Below are positions 21,362 through 31,017 of a stretch of 64,000 nt of DNA, piece after piece. The notes below the pieces were generated by a model. That model saw nothing but the letters and a program-made list of their open reading frames with translations, had not been told where the DNA came from and searched no databases. How positions within the stretch are numbered: the stretch's first letter is position 1; each line of letters starts with the position of its first letter. A program made the position numbers and the translations under genes. The DNA is taken from the NCBI GenBank assembly GCA_033558025.1, contig JAUCEF010000013.1:3279001-3343000 (forward strand), given 5' to 3'. This stretch comes from Phytophthora sp. 'mugwort' (lineage: Eukaryota > Oomycota > Peronosporomycetes > Peronosporales > Peronosporaceae).

Positions 21362-21689
21362 GCGACTGCATCTGGAAGTCTACGTGTCGACCGTCTGTTG
21401 CTGTACTGTCCGTTGTCATAACTGTTGGCTGCTCGAGTCTTCCATCTAGCCGGTAAGTTACTCGGTCGTAGATTGAGCGCGTTGGTGAGGTTATGAGCGG
21501 TTGCGAAGGGATGATTTATTTGCACCAATCCAAATGTGCTTTCAATCGTAACGCGCTTGGGATACGCACTTGCTAAAAAACTCGTTGATGACATGTAGCT
21601 ATCAAACTGTAAGTAGCGATCAAAAATGATTAGGATAAATTGTAAGGTAACCTGGTTACGCAGCCCCATAAATTTTAATACTGGGGTAA

Positions 21690-21870
21690 CTATAGTTGGA
21701 GAATGGCGATTGATTTACGCGGCTCCGATCTGAAACTTCTGATAATTCTGATAATTAAAATCAGAAGTGGGGTACTAAAAGATAGTGAGCACTATCGCAT
21801 GTCTCCACTCACACCCCGTGGGGCATTATTTTTAGAGGGATGGATAGGGGCGCAATTTCAGGTTTTACAG
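21690..21870 (+). repeat. partial second copy of the TIR element
   Basis: This stretch aligns by eye with 26,185-26,332: ATGGC-ATT-ATTTA, then CTGATAATTCTGATAATTAA, a GTGGGG(C/T)ACTA block, a second GTGGGGCA block, TTAGAGGGAT, then GGTTTTACAG at the end (21,861-21,870). It therefore carries the right terminus of the family but not a matching left end, so it is truncated or rearranged. Confidence 0.6.
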
Positions 21871-22143
21871 TGCTTGGGTATACCACTCTAAAAAGTGACT
21901 TCGGACTTTTCACGTAACCCTGTTAAAGCACAGCTCTCACTTCGGTTTTGATCAATACGTCCTTCCTTCGCTTCAAATGTACACCTAATTTCAATAAAAA
22001 TAAAGTTCAAATAATAGGGGGGGGGGTCAGAAGACTTATGGTCAACAAAATATCTCCGACATATCTTGAAATTACGCCGGACACACGACACAAATATGAA
22101 TCTCGGAATTCAAAAGAAGCAGTAATATTTTGCACGTTCCGCT

Positions 22144-23335
22144 ATGCCGCACAGATCCCATCGACAGCAGCTCATCGCCGACATCATTAGCGCCATGACC
22201 GCTGCATCGGTCGATGACAGGGACTACGAAGACTTATTCTTGCTGGATGTCCTCGCGACGAATGGAGAGTTGCCACTAGATGCGCTCTTAAACTCGGATG
22301 AAACCCTTTCATTGGATACTCCTATTGACGACCTAGCGGAGGTGCTGATGGAGATTGAAAGTCATCGCTGTCTCAGTTCACGCCAGCGAGCTGTGACTTT
22401 GCGGAGAACTATTTCGCTCGCTTGTCGGAAGACAGTTTCAGACAGCTCACGCGAATGTCGAAGCTAGCGTTCCAGTTCGTCTATCTGAAAGCAGTGGGCA
22501 CTCCGTTTTCAGAACAAGATCAGCTATGAGCAAGCAGACGTCACACTGCAGCTTGTAGTTACTTTAGATCGCCTCGGCAATTACGGAAACGGTGCATCTT
22601 TGAATAGAACGTTGAAACTTTTGGGGGGGGGGACGTTAGCGCTCTACACTGAGCGTGTACTGGACGCGCTGAATACTCTGCGCCGAAGTACGTCGTGTGG
22701 TCAAACCGATACAAGCGGAAATGATGTTAAGACGGATGGCAGCAAGGGGCTCCAAAGGCTGCGTGGGGTTTATAGATGGTACGACTTTCTCACTCGCTTA
22801 ATAACCCGCGATCGACGGTGAGTGTTACTTCGATAGGAAGGACCGCTATAACATCAAAGTGAAAGGTCGTTTGCGACGATAAGCGACAGATCATCGCATT
22901 TGACGGTGAATGGCCTGGGTCCTGTGGTGACAGCACCATGTACAGCAATTTGAAACTCGCTCCAGACCGCTGCAAGCCCCATTTTTTTCCAATGGTGAAC
23001 AACTGATTGCTGACTCTGCATATCCTGCTGATCGTGTGCACAGCGCCGTCGTCCCTGCTTATCACAACAACATGGAAGGAAATGATATTACGGCGTTCCA
23101 TACGTGTCTCGCGCATGTTCAAGTAGTAAACGAGCATACAATAGACGTTTTAAATGGCAGGTGGGAATCGCTGAAGGAATTACGTATTCTAATAAACAAA
23201 AAGAAGGATGCGGAGAGGTTACTTCGGTGGGTGTCGACACGTGTGGTGTTGCACAACACGCTGGTCGGCTTTAGCGACGAGAAGACTAGAGATGACGAGA
23301 GCGATTGTTCGGACGACGATGACGGGCCGTCGTAA
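22144..23335 (+). pseudogene. PIF/Harbinger transposase relic
   Basis: Decayed transposase of the DDE_Tnp_4 type. The start MPHRSHRQQLIADIISAM is followed by fragments in three frames. GCVGFIDGTTFSLA near 22,770 holds the first catalytic Asp, IIAFDGEWPGSCGDSTMY near 22,895 the second, IADSAYP near 23,015, and NEHTIDVLNGRWESLKELR near 23,140 the region of the catalytic Glu. The last open part runs to 23,335 with an acidic tail. At least six stops or frameshifts are present. The gene lies head to head or convergent with a partner-like relic on the minus strand at 23.7-24.6 kb, the usual two-gene layout of Harbinger elements. Confidence 0.75.
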
Positions 23336-23739
23336 GAAAGCAGCGACAGCGAGAGTGCTCTCGAAATCAATGATGGTACATGCGTGTTCCGGCGTCGGCA
23401 GAAATGAGAGCGATTGGTAAGGGTAAAACGAATGGGGGATACTCTGGTACCGAGAAAATTTCACGCGTTAGGGGAAAAGCAAATAGTACGATATCAATAC
23501 GAGCTCGATAAGCATGGACCCCGAGCGCAGACTTGACTTGTCTTTACGACACAACGGGGGGTTAACTCTCGACGTCACTTCCGGTCCTCCAGCAAGCAAT
23601 AAACGGCAAGTTTCGTTTCTGTTCTCAGACTCGTATGTATTGGCCTCAAGCCCACCGCCTGGTTAAGATTAAAGAAATAGGTAATTGCTTGCATATAGTA
23701 TTTAAGAAGGCGTACTGGCACTTATCATTAAACGTTGAC

Positions 23740-24630
23740 GAATGCGGCTGTACTCTTCAATCTCAGCTACTGACTTACCTTGGTTAACCAAGGCTATCAA
23801 AAATTCATGTCGCTTAGTTGACTCTTACTCGCGCTTCTTCTCATTTAACTCACGAAGCCATCGGCGCTCTTCCCGACTAGAGTTCTTTGCATCATTCTCG
23901 ATTTTCCGCCTGATCAACGAGTTTCTAGTCCTGTTGTTCTCCGCGTAAGCCAGTGTAATGGGCGCCTTCATGTCTAGAATGGTCTTATTCGAGTCGATTG
24001 CATCTGTAGATTAGCTGCTGACAGCAGCGACACTCTGCAGCCATGCGTATGCGTCGTTTTCATCTTTTTGCACCCTTTGTAGACTTTGGGGTGGTTGTTC
24101 GTTTTGCACCACGGGCGGGGTATAATGTCATTTGTTGAAACTTCAGAGCATGCGCTCTGGGGAGAACTTCTGGTAGACACACATCTTCCAGCTCGTTTCC
24201 ATTTAAATCCATGTCTGCATCGCAAGCCCATCCAGATTCAGGAAACAACGTCGCAATTTCCTTAGTTCCCTCATCGAACTTATATGAATGCTCCGTGTCC
24301 TCCAGAGCCGCAGTGTGGAGTAGCCATCGAATCTGAATTACGCTTCGTCGTAGTGTGGAGTAGCCATCAAATCTGAATTACGCTTCGTCGTATCCAACGT
24401 GCGTCTCGCACATTGGAATTGGCACGCCAGCATCAGTTCCAGCAATAACTCTAAGTTCGAGCGTACTTGGGGTCGAGACGTTCGCCTCCTCCCCGAACAA
24501 ATCATTCTAGCGAAGTGTGGGCACATTTTCTCGAGCTTGCCTGGGATAGAGAGACCCTGCATGATTTCTCTCGACGTCACGCCCATCCCAGTCCCTGATC
24601 GCTTAATAGCCATTGTCGTCGTGAACATCT
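23740..24630 (-). pseudogene. Harbinger partner-like protein relic
   Basis: Minus-strand fragments include a charged coiled-coil end (SREERRWLRELNEKKRE, one stop, then HEFLIALVNQGKSVAEIEEY, about 23,948-23,740), a middle piece from 24,248 (ESGWACDADMDLNGNELEDV) and an upstream piece at 24,628-24,338. The charged helix ending in GKS-EI is typical of the Myb/SANT-like DNA-binding partner of Harbinger transposases, but the Myb domain itself is not clear here. The frame is broken by stops and by a 40-base tandem duplication at 24,313-24,392. Confidence 0.4.
24313..24392. repeat. 40-base tandem duplication
   Basis: Two adjacent 40-base copies (24,313-24,352 and 24,353-24,392) begin with GTGTGGAGTAGCCATC and differ at one base. 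It lies inside the Harbinger partner relic. Confidence 0.9.
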
Positions 24631-25734
24631 ACTTGTAGGTAGTCCACCGACGGCGCGTACAGTCTCCCGACAGCTGCGGTAGGTTAGTCGTTACATGGAA
24701 GAGGTGCTTTCCAGCCTCTTGAATGCGTCTGGTTTCGTCGTCGTGGTTCTAATTGCCGTTTTCTTCCCTAAGCCATGAATCTGGCAAAGTTAGCCGGTAT
24801 CTCCATCCAACCGACGATTATGCCATAGTCGCCCCGCGTAAGGTGAATCTTTGTCATCTCAGTTTCGCCTACTTCCTCGCTCATCATGATCTAAGTAGCA
24901 TGATCAGATCGAGTACAAGCTCGCACACTGGAAGCATATGCTACCTCTGCTGCTGCCAGTATGGCAAATGAGGGAGGTGGGCGCAGGAACATTCTCCCTT
25001 TGAAGCAAAAGAAACTACAACAGCGTGTTTTGCAGGGCAAAAAAATCAAGACTCACTGGCTTCTGTCGCTGTCGGATGGCCGATATTTCGGAAATGGCAG
25101 ACATTTGCCGGGATGGTACTCCTCGAGAGCTAAATCATTACCGAAAACCTTATGGTCGTCGACGAAAAAAATGGCGTCGATTTCAGCACGGAAATGTCGG
25201 CGGTTTCGTCAATTCTGACCACCCTAATGAAACCATCCGTGCCTTTTAGATAGGATGATTTCGATTTGCGATATCCTAAAAAGAATATGTCGCAGCTATT
25301 ATGGCGTCCAAAAACTAACTGGGCGAAGCCCCATTACTGTGAGCTCGTTTGAGGAGTTTTCGGCGTCCCTCGTTTTATTGCTAATATTTGAATAACCCCC
25401 GGTCTTCGCCTTGATTGCGTTTCTTAAAGCTTAGCGCGGGTTAGGACGAGTCGCTAAACAGAGGACCTGGGCCTGCGATCGTCCGTGGTGTCCCGGGTGG
25501 GTATGACTTTTTAAAGACATTTACAGATAAGGTTTGCTTCGCACTTGGTTTCTACTATGAGCGTTCTTAGCTCAAAAAGACATTACCCCCCCCATCTAGG
25601 ATAAGAAGTATATAGGGTTAGCAAGGCTGTACGCTGAGGGATTCGCCATTATTCGTGGGGTAGGCTGGGGTAAGGTCGTAAGGATGGTGATTATAATGAC
25701 ATATGTATGAATATATATATCGTCTAATATTGTA
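24631..25734. other. spacer without a recognisable gene
   Basis: About 1.1 kb with short frames on both strands, homopolymer runs and no motif I can name. Frames at 24,961-25,249 overlap each other in two phases, as expected for non-coding or decayed sequence. Confidence 0.4.
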
Positions 25735-26332
25735 CTGTAAAACCTGCGATACTGCCCCGTGGGGCACTACGTTAGCCTACATGAAGCACAATTATCGGTG
25801 AGGCAATATTTCAAGGGTTGGGGCATTGAATCTTGAGTCAAGATTCTTGACCCCTTCGCGAAGACGAACGACTTCCCGTTGACGTCCTCGGCCCAACGGA
25901 ATTCGATTCTCGTGTTGCTATTGTGATAAAGGAACACAACAGTCTCATTCAAGTTGTAAAAAAAAAAAAAAAAATGTTGTACTGTACTCCTTGATCACAA
26001 GATGCACGTGCTCGATTCTTCCTGTCGAGCTTATGCTTCTTCGTAACCGGACGAGCGAAGCCTCCAGTTCTGGACTACGGACAGCTTATTTTCCACCATG
26101 AACTTGGAAATTGACAATGAAGGTGAAAAGCTGTTTTCTGAGCTCGACCGGCGTCGCCACTTGATGTTGACACGGTAGCAACTCGCCAATGGCAATTAAT
26201 TTATGCTGGCTTTGTTCTGACAATTCTGAGAATTCTGATAATTAAAAATCAGACTACAAGAGTGGGGCACTACATTTATCGCTGGCGAGTGGGGCACTAT
26301 TAGAGGGATTGGGGTCAATCGAGGTTTTACAG
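25735..26332. mobile_element. 598-base TIR element (MITE-like), TA target duplication
   Basis: The left end reads CTGTAAAACCTGCGAT from 25,735 and the right end, in reverse complement, CTGTAAAACCTCGAT from 26,332. Both are flanked by TA (25,733-25,734 and 26,333-26,334), as for Tc1/mariner-type insertion. Behind each terminus lie repeated TGCCCCA / TGGGGCA blocks. There is no transposase; the longest internal frame has 61 codons. A run of 17 A lies near 25,958. A second, partial copy lies at 21,690-21,870. This is a non-autonomous element by structure; the superfamily is inferred from the TA duplication only. Confidence 0.72.
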
Positions 26333-27324
26333 TAGATTGAGAAGTTCCGTCACTGACAACTCTGGTTAATGGATCGTGAGAGCATGGCTCTTCGGGTTCA
26401 TCACACTCGCATTCTGGTACTTTAGGAGATCTGTGCAGCTAGGCGCCCTGTATGCTCTTCATATGGGGAGGGGGCGAGTTCTTAATGCGCTCTGCACATC
26501 ATGACAGCCCCTTTCCAACAACGTTTGGTGGACATCTAGTTATACATATTATATGCGGTCAATGCCATCTAGTTTGAAAATTTCAATTAAGACAAAGCTG
26601 CGATAGACACGAATGGGTATTTTACAGACCAGTCGGTTTCACCAATCCCTCAACGATGATCATCCTGGGCACACTGCTCGCCATTGCAGCGAATGTAGGG
26701 ATGTACATGCCCAGGTACGTTATTTTCACGTGCTACCAGAATATACTTAACTGCTACATGTACATTCCCAAGATGAACACCATCTAATTGATATACGAAG
26801 TCTGCTCGCCCTTTGGATGCATTAATCCTCTGCGATGAAGACGTATACAGTGTATACATCGGACCCTCCCTAGAACACGAACCGTTTTTGTTGCCCGGGT
26901 TCACTGGGTGGCGGTCAACCACACTTGTACAGCTTAACAATCCGACCTTCTAGAACACATGCCTGACCGACAGTAGTACAGTACATGTAAACAGCATTCG
27001 GCTCCAGCAGCATGAGCTCGTGCCTAATCTTTGTGTCATTTTACTGCTCCACACGAACCGCTCTTCGACCGCAAGCCACCAAACCCGGCTTGTCTCGACA
27101 CACGCTCCGCGCTTTGCTGAGACACGTCATAATCTCCAAGCGACGTTGTCCGGATATGAAGCGCCTGCCGCGAGTGACATCATGCGTACTTTGAAGTCCC
27201 TTCCCGAAGTGGTAGTAGCTGCTGGCCCAGTCCAAATTTTGCCGTCTTGAGCGCAAGCGGCATTGAGAACGAGAAGAAGAATTGGCCCAACCGCCTGCTG
27301 CGCCCTGAGTTAGATAGATACTCC
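26333..27324. other. spacer and NTE-like gene promoter region
   Basis: About 990 bases without a supportable gene. A minus-strand frame at 26,650-26,940 has no known motif. TACATGTA occurs at 26,755-26,762 and 26,982-26,989. An initiator-like TCATTTTACTG lies near 27,036, which would give the next gene a leader of about 290 bases. Confidence 0.4.
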
Positions 27325-30300
27325 ATGGACACGACAACTCTCAACACACGCCTTCTGCCGGATATACCGCTGGAGCTCACGCGGCTCGCGAGCCATGCGA
27401 CGTCCGACCTATGGGCGTGGCTGCGACTGCGCGTTGCCATTTTCACGCGCGTGGGCGCCAAGGCGGCGCACAAGACGTCGCGCCTGGCCGCCGATGTACG
27501 TGGCCACGTGGAGGAGCAGAACCCGTACGCGGTGGGAGGCGTCGCCACACTGGTTACAGTCGCACTGGTGCTGGGTGTGCTCTTCATATGGGTGGCGTCG
27601 CGCCAGGTACGACCGCGCAAGATGCCGCCCAAGCTCGAGAAGCGCCCGTCGTCGCCGACATCCAAGCGGCTGCGACACAACTCGAAGCACTCCAAGTCCT
27701 TCTCCGACCTGCTGCAAGCCGAGCGTGAGCGCATGCAGGAGAACCGCCAACTGGAGCTGGAGGACCACATCACGTTCCCCAAGGAGCTACGTCAGAACTG
27801 CGGTCCGGAGAACCTCAAGTTTATTTACGATACATTATCGAAGGTATTTTCCTTCTTGCGCGGCGAGTTTGTCGGTCCTCTGGCGCGAGATCTGAGGATC
27901 CAGCGTTTTGCCAAGGGTGAACCCATCTTCGAGAAGGGAGAGCTGGATGGATCCATCCTAATGATCGTCAACGGCTCAGCCTCGCTGACGATTCACGGCG
28001 ATCAAGCGGACCAGCGCTTCTCCAAGCTATTAGGACGTGGTGATACGCTTCCGTCGTCGTTGCCATTACTGACAGTGCTTGTGAACGAACTGCAACACGG
28101 AGAATGCAGCGCCGTGGTGAAGAAAGTGTGCGGAAACTTGTCTGCACGAGCTGAAGACGATGGTACAAGATTGTTTAAGATCCCAACACATTCGATTAAA
28201 GAGGTACTAGACAAGTACCCAGAAGCCTTTTATCGACTGTCGCAGGCTGCTCTTAGTCAAGTGGAGAAAATCACGTCCAAGGCGCTGATCGATCACTTTG
28301 GATTATCGTCTAAGATTATTCATGTTACTCCCCTCGTCCACCCGCTCATGTTGGGTAGTGAAGGACCTTCAGAGACTGAAAACCCTCCTGTGAATGAGAT
28401 AGTGGACAGTGTCGCTGATGCCATTGGGTTATTGGACTCGGAGTTGCGCTCTACCCTCGCGAGCTGTGCCAAAGTTATCAAGCGTATGAAAACGCAGACC
28501 ATCCGCGAGGCTGGCGATTCCACCAGTGCGCTTGGTGTACATATTGTGCTAGATGGAGCTGTCAGTGTTCAAGTTGCCACGGCTCCGCAGAAGTATGCTG
28601 AGCTTTACAAGGCTACGAAGGGGTGTGAAGTTGGTATTTCGACGTGTTTTGTTGGTTCCCATTACTTTTCGACTCGCAACATTTGTCTTGAAGACACGAC
28701 TCTACTGTGGATCCCTGACGCACTCTTTTGCAGCCTCTTGCAGATGAATCTCGTGGCGGTTAAGTGTACACGCCATTTGCTTGAACAATACTCGGACTTG
28801 GTGTGTGTGGCTGATACATCATTTGACTGGCTGCACCTTCACAGTGGCGAGAATCTGTTCGATCGTGGGGATTTGTGTGATTCTGTCTTCACAGTTATTA
28901 GCGGTCGACTTCGTGCAGTACAAGTGCATTCTTACCGTGGCAAAGAAGTCGAAACGACGAACGAACTCGTTCGTGGTGCCACTTTGGGCGCGATGGATAT
29001 GCTGGCAGCAGGAGCCAGCAACTCTTCCGTTTTTGCCATCCGAGACTCGCAGATCTCGCAGATGTCGCGTAATGTGTTTGATTATGTTGTGAGCAAATAC
29101 CCGTCCGTTCTGGTTCACTTTACCAAGAATCTGGCGCGTCGTTTGCCCACACCTCGTGTGGACTCTCTGAAGGCCGATGCAGGTGGTGCCAAATTGCGCA
29201 GCAATTACTTGCTGTCCCTTGGCTCGGGTTCAACGACTACAGACGGACTGAAGACAGGCAGTAACCTCCCCATTGGTACTGTTGCTGTTCTCTCACTGAC
29301 GAAAATGGCGAAAATCCAGACGTTCTGCTCGCACTTGGAAATGTCGTTGAAGACGTTAGCATCAGTAGAAACAGTCTCCTCACAGAAAGCCAAGGCGTTT
29401 CTAGGTGAACAGTGGATCAGTAACTCACGCGTGCCACGAGCAAACCTCACGGCCTGGATGGGCGAGATTGAGAGCTCGAACGAACTGGTAATTTATGAAG
29501 CGGACCCGCAATTGACGGCCTGGACGAAGCTTTGCCTTCGACAGGCAGATCACATTTTGCTGCTCTGCTCTGACACGCATCCTCAGCAGGCGTTTGTGAG
29601 TGATATGGTATCAATTCTCGAAGATGCTTGGGACAAGAGAGACGCTGAGATCAACGTCGTTCGTATCCGCGAGAAGGATTGGACGTTGACTGCACTAAAG
29701 TCTGCTGCTAAGCAGGAGGCAAATGGATCGTCGCGTTCCTACGCTTTGAAGAAGAAACTGCGTCTACAGATGGACAGTCCTCTGTTGCCACGCTTTATTC
29801 TTCCTATGGAGAAGTACGAGTGGATTAGTGGCTTTCACAATGTCCAAGTCCCGTTTGAAGACCATCGCTCGGATTTCATGCGTCTGAGTCGTCGAATCAC
29901 TGGTAATGCCGTCGGTCTGGTGCTTGGTGGCGGCGGCGCGAGAGGACTCGCACATATTGGTGTGCTACGTGCGCTACAGGAGTGCGGGATCCACGTCGAC
30001 GTCGTGGGCGGGACTAGCATTGGCGCGTTCATTGGTGGCCTCTATGCGATGCATCCAAACAACCTTGATATGGTGGAGGCCAAGGTTAAACAGCTCTCAA
30101 CGGGGTTAAGCAGCATCTTTGAGAAACTACGCGATATGACGCTGCCCATTTCCTCCTTCTTCAATGGTACTCGTTTCAACAAGAGCATTCGCTCACATTT
30201 CTATGATTTGTCGATCGAGGATATGATGCTCAATTATTTTTGCGTATCAACGGATATCGCCAAGTCGCGTATGAGTGTGCACCGTAGTGGACCAGCGTGG

Positions 30301-30861
30301 AAGTATGTGCGAGCGTCGATGAGCTTGCAAGGATATTTTCCTCCGATCTCGGAGAACGGCTCGTTGCTACTCGACGGCGGATACATGAACAACCTTCCTG
30401 CGGATGTCATGAAGGAGGAAGGCGGCATCAAATACATTTTCGCCGTGGATGTGGCCAGCGAGTCGCGTACCAACTTCTACGACTATGGTAGTGCGTTGTC
30501 GGGGTGGTGGCTGTTGTGGAACAAGCTCAATCCGTTCGCAAAGACTGTGGCGGTTCCTTCCATGGGCGATGTATCAGCAGCACTTGCCTACGTGTCATCG
30601 GAGCAGCACAAGGACCGAATTAAGGAGGAGTGTATCGACCTGTACCTGCGTCCTCCGGTCAAGGATTACGGCACTCTGGAGTTCAACAAGATGGAAGAGA
30701 TCATTGAAGCTGGCTACAACTACGCTTTACCGCGTGTCAAAGCTTGGATGGATCGGTTGCTGGATGCCGAGCCTGACGCCGATATCAAGCGTACGACGCC
30801 TCCGACAACGCCGCCGGCCACGCCGTCGTCGGCACCATCCAAGCTCAGCATCATGACGTGA
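27325..30861 (+). CDS. neuropathy target esterase-like lysophospholipase
   Basis: Single-exon protein of 1178 residues from the first ATG (27325); the frame is open upstream to 27247 without ATG. NTE/PNPLA6 and yeast Nte1 are endoplasmic reticulum enzymes that deacylate phosphatidylcholine and lysophosphatidylcholine. One membrane anchor lies at about 70-95 (VATLVTVALVLGVLFIWVAS). Three cyclic-nucleotide-binding-like domains follow (about 190-330, 375-500 and 505-610), then the patatin domain. That domain has the oxyanion loop GLVLGGGGARGLAHIGVL near 867, the nucleophile elbow GGTSIGAF near 897 and the catalytic Asp in LLDGGYMNNLPADV near 1016. The Ser-Asp dyad is intact, so it should be active. 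The tail is Thr/Pro-rich. It converges with the PH-kinase gene, 156 bases apart. Confidence 0.92.
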   Translation: MDTTTLNTRLLPDIPLELTRLASHATSDLWAWLRLRVAIFTRVGAKAAHKTSRLAADVRGHVEEQNPYAVGGVATLVTVALVLGVLFIWVASRQVRPRKMPPKLEKRPSSPTSKRLRHNSKHSKSFSDLLQAERERMQENRQLELEDHITFPKELRQNCGPENLKFIYDTLSKVFSFLRGEFVGPLARDLRIQRFAKGEPIFEKGELDGSILMIVNGSASLTIHGDQADQRFSKLLGRGDTLPSSLPLLTVLVNELQHGECSAVVKKVCGNLSARAEDDGTRLFKIPTHSIKEVLDKYPEAFYRLSQAALSQVEKITSKALIDHFGLSSKIIHVTPLVHPLMLGSEGPSETENPPVNEIVDSVADAIGLLDSELRSTLASCAKVIKRMKTQTIREAGDSTSALGVHIVLDGAVSVQVATAPQKYAELYKATKGCEVGISTCFVGSHYFSTRNICLEDTTLLWIPDALFCSLLQMNLVAVKCTRHLLEQYSDLVCVADTSFDWLHLHSGENLFDRGDLCDSVFTVISGRLRAVQVHSYRGKEVETTNELVRGATLGAMDMLAAGASNSSVFAIRDSQISQMSRNVFDYVVSKYPSVLVHFTKNLARRLPTPRVDSLKADAGGAKLRSNYLLSLGSGSTTTDGLKTGSNLPIGTVAVLSLTKMAKIQTFCSHLEMSLKTLASVETVSSQKAKAFLGEQWISNSRVPRANLTAWMGEIESSNELVIYEADPQLTAWTKLCLRQADHILLLCSDTHPQQAFVSDMVSILEDAWDKRDAEINVVRIREKDWTLTALKSAAKQEANGSSRSYALKKKLRLQMDSPLLPRFILPMEKYEWISGFHNVQVPFEDHRSDFMRLSRRITGNAVGLVLGGGGARGLAHIGVLRALQECGIHVDVVGGTSIGAFIGGLYAMHPNNLDMVEAKVKQLSTGLSSIFEKLRDMTLPISSFFNGTRFNKSIRSHFYDLSIEDMMLNYFCVSTDIAKSRMSVHRSGPAWKYVRASMSLQGYFPPISENGSLLLDGGYMNNLPADVMKEEGGIKYIFAVDVASESRTNFYDYGSALSGWWLLWNKLNPFAKTVAVPSMGDVSAALAYVSSEQHKDRIKEECIDLYLRPPVKDYGTLEFNKMEEIIEAGYNYALPRVKAWMDRLLDAEPDADIKRTTPPTTPPATPSSAPSKLSIMT

Positions 30862-31017
30862 AGAGACAGCATATTTGTTGTTGTCGACAGACGAAATGTC
30901 TCGCATGATAAGGACTAGAAGCAGGAATATCTACTGACACAAGGAGTAAATAGAGTTGGCGCTTCAAACGCCACGGTTTTTGAGTGAATACGTTACAATC
31001 TATAGAGTTCAATGCTG

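Noticed and set aside
26650..26940. 96-codon minus-strand frame in the spacer before the NTE-like gene
   Set aside because: Some protein-like texture (YQLDGVHLGNVHVAVKY) but no family recognised, no start context and no joining exons; not enough to call a gene.
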